DNA of 64,000 nt, taken from positions 127,987 to 191,986 of the forward strand of contig CAZWGO010000002.1 of the NCBI GenBank assembly GCA_964633355.1, written 5' to 3'. The stretch is from Micavibrio_B sp964633355 (GTDB taxonomy: Bacteria > Pseudomonadota > Alphaproteobacteria > Micavibrionales > Micavibrionaceae). The translations under genes and the position numbers were made by a program. The notes under the pieces were generated by a model that saw only the letters and a program-made list of their open reading frames with translations, was not told where the DNA came from and searched no databases. Positions 8,404-17,121 of the stretch are shown here, piece by piece (position 1 is the first letter of the stretch; each line of letters opens with the position of its first letter).

Positions 8404-9499
8404 TTTTAAAAAGCTCGATGTCAAGCTTAGCGAGCGCTCTTACCCGATTTATATCGGCGCGAATATCCTTCATAAAACCGATATCTGGTGGCCGGAAACG
8501 AAAGCGCAAAAGGCTTTCATTATTACAGACGAAAATACTGCTGATTTATATGCGCAGCGTTTGCAAGTTATTCTGCCTATTGAATCCGTCGTCTGTAAGG
8601 TTCCAGCAGGAGAGAAGAGCAAATCATTTACTGAATACGAAACAATTCTTGAATGGATGATCGGCAACGGTCTGAACCGCCATTCTCTGGTTATAGCGCT
8701 GGGCGGCGGCGTTGTAGGCGATCTGGCTGGTTTTGTATCAGCCACCGCCATGCGCGGCGTCAAGTTTATCCAGATACCAACAACGCTGCTATCGCAAGTC
8801 GATAGTTCGGTCGGTGGTAAAACAGGGATTAATTCCAAACAAGGTAAGAATCTCATCGGCGCGTTTTACCAGCCGCAAGTTGTTGTGATTGACACCTTAA
8901 CTTTAAAGACGTTGCCTGTTCGCGAAATGAAAGCCGGGTATGCCGAGATCGTAAAATACGGCCTGCTTGGTAATAGCCGGCTTTTCGAATGGCTGGAGCA
9001 AAACGGTCCCAAAGTTATCGCCGGTGATGATGATGCGCTGGTATATGCCATTGAGACGAGTTGCTCGATGAAAGCCGAAATCGTCCGTCAGGATGAGTTC
9101 GAGGAAACAGGTTTGCGTGCGCTTCTCAATCTTGGTCACACATTTGCTCATGCGCTGGAAACCTATTGTCAATATGACGGCAGGTTATTGCACGGCGAGG
9201 CGGTAGGAATAGGACTTGTCCTTGCAGCGCGGCTTTCAGCCAAGCTCGGTTATATTTCTGATGCCGATGCCGAAAGGGTGAAGTCTCATTTAATCTCTGT
9301 CGGCATGATGAGCGAGATCAAAGATATTCCCGATATCAACGCGAATCCGGAGCAACTACTCGAGCTGATGCGTAAGGACAAGAAGGCGAGTTCGGCGGGT
9401 CTTGTTTTTGTCCTGTTGAATAAACTCGGAAGGGCTAAGCTCGATAGCGAAGTGCCGGAAGAAAAAGTCCTGGAAGTTTTGAAAGGGTCACTCACATGA
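8393..9499 (+). CDS. aroB: 3-dehydroquinate synthase
   Basis: Converts DAHP to 3-dehydroquinate in the shikimate pathway using NAD and a metal ion. In the 368-residue protein the NAD-binding GGGVVGD is at 104-110 and the signature PTTLLSQVDSSVGGKTGIN spans 129-147. Metal ligands are seen in AGYAEIVKYG (Glu), LNLGHTFAHALE (His) and LLHGEAVGIG (His). It overlaps aroK at its 5' end and the transporter gene by 4 nt at its 3' end (ATGA), giving a tight three-gene operon. Confidence 0.97.
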   Translation: MKFDFKKLDVKLSERSYPIYIGANILHKTDIWWPETKAQKAFIITDENTADLYAQRLQVILPIESVVCKVPAGEKSKSFTEYETILEWMIGNGLNRHSLVIALGGGVVGDLAGFVSATAMRGVKFIQIPTTLLSQVDSSVGGKTGINSKQGKNLIGAFYQPQVVVIDTLTLKTLPVREMKAGYAEIVKYGLLGNSRLFEWLEQNGPKVIAGDDDALVYAIETSCSMKAEIVRQDEFEETGLRALLNLGHTFAHALETYCQYDGRLLHGEAVGIGLVLAARLSAKLGYISDADAERVKSHLISVGMMSEIKDIPDINANPEQLLELMRKDKKASSAGLVFVLLNKLGRAKLDSEVPEEKVLEVLKGSLT

Positions 9500-10770
9500 C
9501 ATTGCTTATTTCAACGCTGATAGTTCTATTTCTGCTGTTTTTATCGGCATTCTTCTCGGCGGGCGAAACGTCGATGACAGCGGTGTCTGAGCCGCGTATG
9601 CTGGCGGCGGAAAAGAATGGCAACCGCCTTGCCAAGATGGTCAATAAAATACTAATGCGCAAAGACCGGATGATCGGGGCGATGCTGCTTGGCAACAACC
9701 TCATCAATATTCTGGCCTCGGCCATTATGACGAATGTATTGATCGGCATGTTCGGTGAAGCCGGTGTTTTCTACGCTACGGGCGTCATGACAGTGCTTAT
9801 CCTGATCTTCGCGGAAGTTTTACCGAAGACATTGGCGCTACACAGGCCGGATAATATGGCTATGTTTATGGCGCCTGTTATGCGCGTGATTATCATTCTG
9901 TTCTCCCCGATTACGCAATTGATTTCGTCTATCGTACACACGACGCTAAAGTTTTTTCGCGTCGATCTGAGCCAGATCGATGAAGAGGCCCAGATGGAAG
10001 TCTTACGCGGGGCGATTGAAATGCACCGCGGGCCGGAAGAGGAAACACAGAAACAGCGCGCAATGTTAAAATCCGTTATGGATCTGGCTGATGTCACGAT
10101 TGAAGAGGTTATGATCCACCGCAAAAATGTCGCCATGATCGACGCGGCAACTGATGCAGAAGAAATTATCGACGAGGTTTTAAACAGTCCCTATACGCGC
10201 ATGCCGGTTTGGAAAGATAAGCCGGATAATATTATCGGTTTGATCCATGTGAAATGGCTGCTGCGCGAATTAAAAACCGCCAATAACGATTATTCAAAAA
10301 TCAGAATTGAGGATATCGCAGCGGAGCCGTGGTTCGTGCCAAACACAACGACGTTGTTCGATCAATTGCAGGCGTTCCGCGAACGCGGGGAGCATTTTGC
10401 TTTCGTAATCGACGAATATGGCAGCTTTATGGGCGTCGTGACGCTCGAAGATATTCTGGAAGATATCGTCGGCGATATAGATGACGAACATGATATGAGT
10501 ATGCCCGGCGTGAAGAAACAGCCGAACGGGACGTATCTCGTCAACGGGACAGTTACAATCCGCGATATCAAGCGGGAGTTTGAATGGGATTTACCCGATG
10601 CCGATTATTCAACAATTGCCGGCTTAGTCCTATACGAGGCAAGAAAGCTGCCCGATGTAGGGCAAAGTTTCATGTTCCACAAATTCAAATTCGATGTGGT
10701 GCGCAGGCACAGAAACCAGATCACGCTGGTGCGTGTCACGCCGCCGCCGAAGAGCGCTATGCCTGAATAA
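9496..10770 (+). CDS. CNNM/CorC-HlyC family membrane protein (DUF21-CBS)
   Basis: Member of the family also called TlyC or HlyC/CorC, implicated in Mg/Co efflux; the haemolysin name is historical. The 424-residue order is a DUF21 membrane domain (about 1-185, N-terminal helix followed by FSAGETSMTAVSEPRML), a CBS pair (about 200-330; MIHRKNVAMID and FVIDEYGSFMGVVTLEDILEDIVG) and a C-terminal CorC_HlyC domain (about 340-420). Inner membrane. Start overlaps aroB by 4 nt; aroB followed by such a gene is common in alphaproteobacteria. Confidence 0.9.
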   Translation: MTLLISTLIVLFLLFLSAFFSAGETSMTAVSEPRMLAAEKNGNRLAKMVNKILMRKDRMIGAMLLGNNLINILASAIMTNVLIGMFGEAGVFYATGVMTVLILIFAEVLPKTLALHRPDNMAMFMAPVMRVIIILFSPITQLISSIVHTTLKFFRVDLSQIDEEAQMEVLRGAIEMHRGPEEETQKQRAMLKSVMDLADVTIEEVMIHRKNVAMIDAATDAEEIIDEVLNSPYTRMPVWKDKPDNIIGLIHVKWLLRELKTANNDYSKIRIEDIAAEPWFVPNTTTLFDQLQAFRERGEHFAFVIDEYGSFMGVVTLEDILEDIVGDIDDEHDMSMPGVKKQPNGTYLVNGTVTIRDIKREFEWDLPDADYSTIAGLVLYEARKLPDVGQSFMFHKFKFDVVRRHRNQITLVRVTPPPKSAMPE

Positions 10771-11892
10771 TTAACCTGTAATGGATACGCCGAAAATGCG
10801 CCCGACCGTAAATGTCAGCGCTGCTGCGGCATAGCCGATCAAGAGTTGACGAAGACCGGAGAACCCAAAGCCGCGTCCGGTAAACAGCGCCGTTCCCATG
10901 CCGATAATCAAAAGGCCAAGGCCACTGACGAGCAAGGAAGTAATAACGGCTTCATGCCCTTCTAAAAACATAAAGGGAGCCACGGGAAAAATCGCGCCGA
11001 TGGCAAAAAGGAAAAAGGACGAGATTGCGGCGGTCCATGCAGACCCGCCCAGCTCGTCCGGATCGATACCAAGTTCTTCGCGCACAAGCGTATCGAGTGC
11101 ACGGTCGGGGTCCGACATCAGGCGGTTGGCAAGCTCGGTAGCGTGTTCTTCAGTTAAGCCCTTGGCTTGATAGATCAGGATCAATTCCTGTTTTTCTTCT
11201 TCCGGATTTTCTTCCAGCTCGCTTTTTTCTTTATCGATTTGTTTTTGATGAAGCTCTCGTGAAGAATTCACGGAAAGCCATTCACCCATTGCCATGGAGC
11301 ACGCGCCAGCGACCAGTCCGGCAAGACCTGTCAGAAGGATCGTCTGGGAAGCCACAGCAGCACCGGCCACGCCCATAACAAGCGAGAGATTGGACACAAG
11401 CCCGTCATTGGCCCCCAGAACAGCAGCCCGAAGCTCATTTCCACCCAGAAAATGGCGTTTTTCGAGCTTGGCGACATCCGCCCCCGGCATGCCGAGCTTG
11501 GTTTTTTTGGATAAAGCGCGCAAAATCAATGCGTGGGATTTTTCCTCGCGCGGCATGGCGCTGCGGCAGACTTCGTTCTGCCCGAAATATTTATTACTGT
11601 CTTTGGACTCAATCGTGGCAAGGCTTGGCAGTATAAAACTGGAACCCATTTTTAGGCCCAGCCAGATCATGAAGCGTGTGCGGGGAGAGACTTTTATTTT
11701 ATCGGGATTGCCGCCCGCCTTGATCACCTGTTCACGCCAGAAAGCGGCATGTTTATCTTCAATGGCTGCCAGCTTCAGATAAACGGAAGAGGTGGCAAGG
11801 TTCTCTTCCTGCTCTGCCATAGCCTTATACATGGCTGAGGCGTCGATTTCGCCCTGAAGATTGTCGAGATAGCGGGATAAGGGATTGGTCAT
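10771..11892 (-). CDS. mbfA: Erythrin-VIT iron exporter (MbfA-type)
   Basis: A 373-residue fusion of an N-terminal ferritin-like/erythrin domain and a C-terminal VIT1/CCC1 transporter domain, as in MbfA of rhizobia, which exports iron and protects against iron and peroxide stress. Candidate di-iron ligands lie in EIDASAMYKAMAEQEEN (E15, E29/E30) and AAIEDKH (E45, H48). The VIT domain starts with FLGGNELRAAVLGANDGLVS and GACSMAMGEWLSV and ends in a pair of helices, with an acidic cytoplasmic insert (KSELEENPEEEKQ). No Irr-type operator was obvious upstream. Confidence 0.82.
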   Translation of the reverse strand: MTNPLSRYLDNLQGEIDASAMYKAMAEQEENLATSSVYLKLAAIEDKHAAFWREQVIKAGGNPDKIKVSPRTRFMIWLGLKMGSSFILPSLATIESKDSNKYFGQNEVCRSAMPREEKSHALILRALSKKTKLGMPGADVAKLEKRHFLGGNELRAAVLGANDGLVSNLSLVMGVAGAAVASQTILLTGLAGLVAGACSMAMGEWLSVNSSRELHQKQIDKEKSELEENPEEEKQELILIYQAKGLTEEHATELANRLMSDPDRALDTLVREELGIDPDELGGSAWTAAISSFFLFAIGAIFPVAPFMFLEGHEAVITSLLVSGLGLLIIGMGTALFTGRGFGFSGLRQLLIGYAAAALTFTVGRIFGVSITG

Positions 11893-11997
11893 AGATTTTA
11901 TTTACCACAGCGGACATAGTGTTCACAGAGAGTTTTATGGACTTTCGCCCAGCTTAATTATGGATTATATATAGTTCGACGGAATTTAGGGAGATTG

Positions 11998-12016
11998 CCG
12001 CCTATGCGGGAATGAC
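11998..12016 (+). repeat. Half-copy of GTCATTCCCG palindrome
   Basis: CCGCCTATGCGGGAATGAC matches the right-hand half of the palindromic repeat at 46735-46786 (CCGCCTGCGCGGG then TGAC). It ends 3 nt before the next ATG, so its GCGGGA may serve as the ribosome binding site. Probably a relic. Confidence 0.5.
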
Positions 12017-12019
12017 AAG

Positions 12020-12673
12020 ATGAGCAGATTTTTATTTCTAACAGTTTTATCTTTACTGACATTCGCAAAAATCGCGCATGCCGATTATTTCGTCTGGGCT
12101 GATGAGAAAACCGGATTAAGTGCATCTTTTCCCGATAGCTGGAAAATTATCTCCAACAAACAGCCGGATGATGTTTTGAGTGTAGCATTACCATCAGGTG
12201 CTGACGATGCACGTTGTTTCATTCGCGCCGATCTGGATAAAAGATTTGTCATCTATCCGCAGTATTTGCGCGACGAAGTGCAGCGCGTGGCATTTTCCAA
12301 GGATTACTGGAAAGATTATAATGCCACATATAATAACGTGCAGATTTTAGGTTATGGCGACGAAACGGGCCTTGGCAAAGGCTATGCCTCGACGCAGATG
12401 ATTACCTATACGACGCCGCCGGACGAGCCGTTTGAAAACCGCGCTGCAATTATGTCGGTATCTAATTACTATGATAAGACTTATATAGCGCAATGTTCAG
12501 CGAAACAGGATTCATATCAGAAATATGCAACGGCGTTTCTAAGTTTCATGAAAACCATCGACATGAAGAAAGCCTATCATGAGCTTACGATAGGTAATCA
12601 TCCAAGAAACTTTATCAACCAAGGCACTCTTGAGTTTAAGGACAAGAATGGCGTTAGTACCGGCAGGTATTGA
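12020..12673 (+). CDS. Exported protein of unknown function (217 aa)
   Basis: Not recognised. A clear signal peptide is present (LFLTVLSLLTFAKIAHA, cut after A21). The mature part opens with FVWADEKTGLSASFPDSW, a pattern seen in PsbP-like beta proteins (a short folded domain beginning with a strand and FPDSW), but the link is weak. Two cysteines (ARCF and AQCS) could form a disulfide. Monocistronic; the 127-nt upstream gap holds a palindrome relic. Confidence 0.65.
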   Translation: MSRFLFLTVLSLLTFAKIAHADYFVWADEKTGLSASFPDSWKIISNKQPDDVLSVALPSGADDARCFIRADLDKRFVIYPQYLRDEVQRVAFSKDYWKDYNATYNNVQILGYGDETGLGKGYASTQMITYTTPPDEPFENRAAIMSVSNYYDKTYIAQCSAKQDSYQKYATAFLSFMKTIDMKKAYHELTIGNHPRNFINQGTLEFKDKNGVSTGRY

Positions 12674-12676
12674 TTA

Positions 12677-13204
12677 TTATATCTCGTTTGTACAAGCCAT
12701 GAATGTAACCATGGCAAGTTGCCCTTGAGTTTTAACCAGATCATAGGTTCCTTTAATTGGTGAATCTGGAGTTCCTAAAATATCTGTATCCACAAACTTT
12801 GCTTCTTTTGAAAAGCTGACTTTTACACTGACGCCTGTCAGAGGAGGTCCCGCTATCGCATCTTCAGCTTTTATTACATAAGAAATAAAGTTTACAGTCT
12901 CCCCTTTTTTATCAAGAATTGCTGCAGCTCCGTTTGTCGCTCCGTAGTTGATGCCGGCTGATACTTTCGTGCGCGTATATACATGCTGGCCTTGTTCAAA
13001 ACCTTCCGAAGCCGTAGTTTCTCCTAGCATAACGCTATCGACGGCTTTGGTAGCGCAAGTCCAAAGTTCTTTGCCTTCTTTCGTAAGAGCCGTGTTATTG
13101 GCATCTACCTTATCTGTAGCGGCGGTAGCTAATGATTTGTCTGTTTGAGCCATAACTGGTGTTGCAGCCAAAGAAGCTGCAAGTAATGCTGTACGAAGTG
13201 ACAT
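12677..13204 (-). CDS. Exported protein of unknown function (175 aa)
   Basis: Not recognised. The signal peptide is MSLRTALLAASLAATPVMA, cut after A19. The mature protein is small, with two cysteines (LWTCATK near residue 50 and FMACTNEI at the C-terminus) that may pair, and looks beta-rich after residue 70. It is convergent with the 217-residue exported protein gene (3 nt between the stops) and divergent from the TauE permease gene. The promoter region 13205-13310 is AT-rich. Confidence 0.62.
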   Translation of the reverse strand: MSLRTALLAASLAATPVMAQTDKSLATAATDKVDANNTALTKEGKELWTCATKAVDSVMLGETTASEGFEQGQHVYTRTKVSAGINYGATNGAAAILDKKGETVNFISYVIKAEDAIAGPPLTGVSVKVSFSKEAKFVDTDILGTPDSPIKGTYDLVKTQGQLAMVTFMACTNEI

Positions 13205-13310
13205 TGTTGAATTCCCTCTATAAAATTATTTCATTAATTTACATATTGTTAATGTTTTTTGTCAAGAAATATTCTTGGATTTTTATAAGTAATTGTTTTA
13301 GCGTGGGAAA

Positions 13311-14219
13311 ATGCAAATTTACCTTCCTATCGCCGAAATGAGCGTGCCTGTTGAAACTATTATGGTTTTGGGCATGGTGGCGGGGTTTTTTACATCCGTG
13401 TTCGGGGTCGGCGGCGGGTTTTTAACTACGCCGTTTTTAATTTTTCTTGGCGTACCGCCATCTATTTCTGTCGGAACGCAGGCAAATCAATTGGTAGCAT
13501 CGTCCGTATCAGGATCACTCATCCATTGGAGCCGCGGCAATATCGACGTCAAGCTGGGCTTTGTCATGTTGGCCGGATCGGTGGTCGGTTCCTTGATCGG
13601 CATTGCCTTGTTTAAAATTTTGCAGCATATCGGCCAGATCGATGCGGCGATCAATCTTCTCTATATCCTCTTTCTTGGTGGTATCGGTTCGATGATGCTT
13701 GTTGAAAGTATGTATGCGCTTCTGAAAAAGCAGACCGCCGAAAAGGGGCGTTCCAAGCTTTGGGTAACGCTTGGCGAAAAGCTTCCCTATAAAATGCATT
13801 TCCCCAAATCCAAAATGTATATCAGCGCGTGCCTGCCTGCAGGGATCGGCTTTCTCGGGGGATTGGTTACATCTTTAATGGGCGTCGGTGGCGGCTTCTT
13901 TATGGTGCCTGCGATGATTTATATTTTAGGTATGTCGACGATCATGGTAGCGGGAACGTCGCTGTTTCAAATTATGTTCACGACGATTTTTTCGACTATA
14001 TTGCACGCGGTTGCCAACCATACGGTCGATCTGGTGCTGGCAGTTGTATTGATCGTCGGCGGGATACTCGGGTCGCAAATCGGGGTGAGGGCGGCAAAGC
14101 ATATTCGCGGAGCCCCTGCGCGTTTGATGCTGGCGGCTATGTTGATGGTTGTGGCCGGAAAACTGGCCAGCGATCTTCTGATCCAACCCTATGAATTATT
14201 CACTATGCAGGTGCGGTGA
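13311..14219 (+). CDS. TauE/SafE family sulfite exporter-like permease
   Basis: A 302-residue inner-membrane permease of the TauE/SafE (DUF81) family, linked to export of sulfite, sulfonates or related anions; the substrate here is unknown. It shows the inverted-repeat signature twice: GFFTSVFGVGGGFLTTPFL near residue 25 and GGLVTSLMGVGGGFFMVPAM near residue 185. About eight transmembrane helices are apparent, with a charged loop around 140-165. ATG at 13338 is an alternative start. It overlaps the TIGR02186 gene as TGATG. Confidence 0.9.
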   Translation: MQIYLPIAEMSVPVETIMVLGMVAGFFTSVFGVGGGFLTTPFLIFLGVPPSISVGTQANQLVASSVSGSLIHWSRGNIDVKLGFVMLAGSVVGSLIGIALFKILQHIGQIDAAINLLYILFLGGIGSMMLVESMYALLKKQTAEKGRSKLWVTLGEKLPYKMHFPKSKMYISACLPAGIGFLGGLVTSLMGVGGGFFMVPAMIYILGMSTIMVAGTSLFQIMFTTIFSTILHAVANHTVDLVLAVVLIVGGILGSQIGVRAAKHIRGAPARLMLAAMLMVVAGKLASDLLIQPYELFTMQVR

Positions 14220-14962
14220 TGAAGTACCTGCTTATAGGGTTAATTTTGTTATTCCCGTTTCAAGTTTTTGCCCAAGGTAATGGCAATATAGTGATCGATC
14301 TGGCCGACGATCATGTTGATATCACGAGCGATTTTTCCGGCGAGGCCGTGACAGTATTCGGGACGACCGATCAGGATGGTGATATTGCCATTGTTCTGCG
14401 CGGTCCACAGGAACGTATCGTTATGCGCAAAAAACATCCGGCGCTTGGTATGTGGCTCAACCGTGAGTCCGTCGATTTTAAAAATGTTCCCCTGTTTTAT
14501 AATTATTCGGTCAGTCGTTCTGAAAGTAATGTTGCCGATTCTGCAACGCTTGCTTCCTATGGCGTAGGGCTGAATGCCCTGAATTTCGATGCAGCCCGTT
14601 ATGAAGAAAAATCAAGCATAAGCGAATTTCAAGAAGCGTTAATTCGCACGCAGCAAGCAAGAGGATTTTTTCCGCTAGCACCGTCACCGATACGATTTAT
14701 GGGGCAGCGTCTTTTCAAAACGTCCTTTTATCTTCCTGCCAATGTTCCGGTCGGAAGATACACGGTCGAAGCCTATCTGTTTAGAGAAGGTAATTTGGTT
14801 GATCGCAGCTTGATTAGTCTTGATGTCGGGCAGGCTGGATTGTCGGCGAATGTTTTAAATTTCGCTGCCGAACACAGCCTGGCTTATGCGTTACTGGGTT
14901 TATTTTTGGCGGCGGTCGCCGGATTTACAGCGTTCTGGATGTCGAGAAGTCAGAGAGCTTAA
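14219..14962 (+). CDS. TIGR02186 / Alph_Pro_TM family membrane protein
   Basis: A 247-residue alphaproteobacterial family of unknown function: signal peptide (MKYLLIGLILLFPFQVFA), a periplasmic beta-rich domain (VFGTTDQDGDIAIVLRGP and MWLNRESVDFKNVP are typical) and one C-terminal transmembrane helix (about 222-242) followed by a short basic tail. A GTG immediately upstream is in frame, but the ATG at 14219 overlapping the permease stop (TGATG) is preferred. The permease-TIGR02186 pair recurs in alphaproteobacteria, suggesting a joint role. Confidence 0.87.
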   Translation: MKYLLIGLILLFPFQVFAQGNGNIVIDLADDHVDITSDFSGEAVTVFGTTDQDGDIAIVLRGPQERIVMRKKHPALGMWLNRESVDFKNVPLFYNYSVSRSESNVADSATLASYGVGLNALNFDAARYEEKSSISEFQEALIRTQQARGFFPLAPSPIRFMGQRLFKTSFYLPANVPVGRYTVEAYLFREGNLVDRSLISLDVGQAGLSANVLNFAAEHSLAYALLGLFLAAVAGFTAFWMSRSQRA

Positions 14963-14987
14963 GTAATGAGACGCATAAGGAGAATTC

Positions 14988-15473
14988 ATGGAACATAAAA
15001 TTCGAAAAGGCGATGGGGGCGTTTACTTGGTTGTCGTTGATGAGACGGCGGAATTCGATCTGGCGCTACGTTATGCTGCGCGCTGTGCACAAAACCGCCG
15101 TGGCCATGTCGCACTTCTCCAGATTATCGACATGGAGGAATTTCAGGACTGGGGGAATGTGGAGGCGATGCTGCGTAAGGAGCTGCGCGAAAAAGCAGAA
15201 AAGCAAATTTGGGAAGCGTGCCGTAAGGTCCATGAATTGACCGGGCAGATTTCGGCTCTATATATAGCTGAAGGCGAAGCCAAGAATGCGGTGATCGAGA
15301 CGATTAATTCCGATCCAAGCCTGGTTCAACTGGTGCTGGCGGGCGGGGTCGGTGTCAAAGGGCCGGGACCGCTAATTAACTATCTTATATCGAAAGGTCT
15401 TGGTGATTTGCAGGTTCCTGCAGTAATAGTACCCGGAAACTTTGATACCAACAGAATTGATGCGATTACTTAA
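14988..15473 (+). CDS. Universal stress protein (UspA family)
   Basis: A 161-residue single Usp domain. It opens with GVYLVVVDETAEFDLALRYA, the usual strand-D-E start, and has the nucleotide loop region near VLAGGVGVKGPGPLINYL followed by VPAVIVPG. The ATP-type G-2x-G-9x-G-S/T motif is only partly kept, so ATP binding is uncertain. AGGAG lies just before the ATG. The stop is directly followed by the ATG of the Nfu gene. Confidence 0.85.
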   Translation: MEHKIRKGDGGVYLVVVDETAEFDLALRYAARCAQNRRGHVALLQIIDMEEFQDWGNVEAMLRKELREKAEKQIWEACRKVHELTGQISALYIAEGEAKNAVIETINSDPSLVQLVLAGGVGVKGPGPLINYLISKGLGDLQVPAVIVPGNFDTNRIDAIT

Positions 15474-16031
15474 ATGTTTATACAAACTGAACCCACTCCC
15501 AATCCTCTGACCATAAAATTCATCCCGGGTGAGATCGTTCTCGAGCGTGGCGTGGCGGATTTCCCGACTGCAGAGTCGGCAACAGGCAGGTCGCCCTTGG
15601 CAGAACGTTTGTTTAAAATCGACGGCGTGCGCGGCGTATTCTTCGGCAGAGATTTCGTGTCCGTTACCAAAAACGAAGAGCGCGAATGGCTGACATTAAA
15701 GCCTTTGGTTCTTGGCGCTCTATTTGAGCATTTTACAACTGGTCAGAAAATTTTGAACGATGCGCCTGTCGGTAAAGACGCATCATCCGAAGAAGACAGC
15801 GATGTCGTCAAACAGATCAAGGAAATACTTGAGACACGCGTGCGTCCAGCAGTGGCGCGCGATGGCGGCGATATCGCATTCGAAGATTTCGATAAGGGTA
15901 TTTTATTCCTGCGTATGCAAGGCGCCTGCGCCGGATGCCCGAGCTCTGTTGTCACGCTTAAAATGGGCATCGAAAATATGATGCATCATTATGTGCCGGA
16001 AGTTCTGGAAGTCAGGGCTGTACAGGATTGA
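15474..16031 (+). CDS. Nfu-type Fe-S cluster scaffold (NifU domain protein)
   Basis: Carries Fe-S clusters to apo-proteins. The 185-residue protein has an N-terminal Nfu_N domain (about 1-88; MFIQTEPTPNPLTIKFIPG) and a C-terminal NifU domain (about 105-182) with the cluster-binding C152-A-G-C155 (ACAGCPSS). This matches mitochondrial NFU1 and alphaproteobacterial homologues. The ATG follows the uspA-like stop with no gap. Its last 20 nt overlap the convergent NodB-fold gene. Confidence 0.95.
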   Translation: MFIQTEPTPNPLTIKFIPGEIVLERGVADFPTAESATGRSPLAERLFKIDGVRGVFFGRDFVSVTKNEEREWLTLKPLVLGALFEHFTTGQKILNDAPVGKDASSEEDSDVVKQIKEILETRVRPAVARDGGDIAFEDFDKGILFLRMQGACAGCPSSVVTLKMGIENMMHHYVPEVLEVRAVQD

Positions 16032-17085
16032 AATCGGCTGCTTCCGTTTTCACCGGAAAATAAAGCAAAAAGCCCAACCAGCGATAACGCGGATCGTCAT
16101 CGGGTAATTCACCCGCAACAGGTATCGTGCAATTGATACGCAGCCGCTCCGTTACTGGTATCTCAGGAAACCGAAGTTCGACGCGGCCTGAGCCGAGAAA
16201 AGCGGTTTGCGGCTGGATGCTGCCGGATGAAAAACATTTTGTCTTTTTCATATCATCTGCAGAAATTTGATCGCTGATCGTAAAACCGATATCAGGCATG
16301 GCATTCATGTAACTGGTATCGGGCGTAACATCCTTCACTGGGAATGGCATGGCATTCGATGTTGTACGAAATCTTTCCAGATCGCCAAAATCATCCGTCA
16401 TGGTAAATCTTGGCAGTTTCATCATATCGGTCGATTGCGTGATAACGCCTGAGTTTTGGCCGAAGGCCGCTTGAAAACCTGCCTTTTGAACGGCGTTTAC
16501 AAAGGCGGATGAATATTCACCGAGTGGGTAAGCGAAATAAAGAGGCTCTTGTCCCAATTGTTCACGATAGATGGATTTGGCCCGGTTTAGATCTTCGGTA
16601 ATTTTTTCTTCTACCCAGCTGCCCAAATGCCCATAGGAAAATGTCGAAAGGCCGATCGTGACAAAATCATTTTCTTGCAGGTTTTTGAGTGTTTCCCATT
16701 CACTGGCTTCGGCAAGGCCGGGGCTAATGAATATAGTAAAAGGGATTTTATTTTGAACAAGCAAAGGTATGGCTTTGGAATAGGTTTCCTCGTCCGGTTC
16801 ATCAAAGGTGAGTGCGATGGTATTAGGGGGAAGGCTTTCACCGCTCTTTTGCTTGGCGAGAAGATCGGGAAGAGGTAAAACAGTATAATTACCAAGGCCG
16901 ATTTCTTCGATCTGCCGCGCGAATTTCTCAAAGGATAAGGAAGAGTCATCGCCGCTATCCGTGATCGAGAAATAGGCATAGACCGAGGATGATGAGTTAT
17001 CTTCCAGTACATTCGCACGGGCTGGATAAGCCCCGATGCACAGGAAGGCAATAATCATAAATAATTGAAATATATTGCGGCCCAT
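16012..17085 (-). CDS. NodB-fold polysaccharide deacetylase homologue, degenerate active site
   Basis: A 357-residue exported protein (signal peptide to about residue 24, PARA). Residues about 60-215 follow the NodB/polysaccharide deacetylase fold: ALTFDEP at 92-97, IGLSTFSYGHL at 144-154 and FAYPLGEYSS at 185-193. In active enzymes the first motif is TFDD and the second HTxxHxxL; here D96 is Glu and both metal His positions read S147 and Y151. Catalysis by the standard metal mechanism is therefore doubtful. The C-terminal 130 residues are an unrecognised beta-rich extension. It is divergent from tsaB. Confidence 0.78.
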   Translation of the reverse strand: MGRNIFQLFMIIAFLCIGAYPARANVLEDNSSSSVYAYFSITDSGDDSSLSFEKFARQIEEIGLGNYTVLPLPDLLAKQKSGESLPPNTIALTFDEPDEETYSKAIPLLVQNKIPFTIFISPGLAEASEWETLKNLQENDFVTIGLSTFSYGHLGSWVEEKITEDLNRAKSIYREQLGQEPLYFAYPLGEYSSAFVNAVQKAGFQAAFGQNSGVITQSTDMMKLPRFTMTDDFGDLERFRTTSNAMPFPVKDVTPDTSYMNAMPDIGFTISDQISADDMKKTKCFSSGSIQPQTAFLGSGRVELRFPEIPVTERLRINCTIPVAGELPDDDPRYRWLGFLLYFPVKTEAADFNPVQP

Positions 17086-17121
17086 ATGGGCAGACTATAG
17101 TAAAGAGGCGGAACCGAAACA

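Noticed and set aside
10771..11892. Irr/Fur box at the mbfA promoter
   Set aside because: I looked for a TTTAGAA-type dyad in 11893-12019 and saw none clear enough to report.
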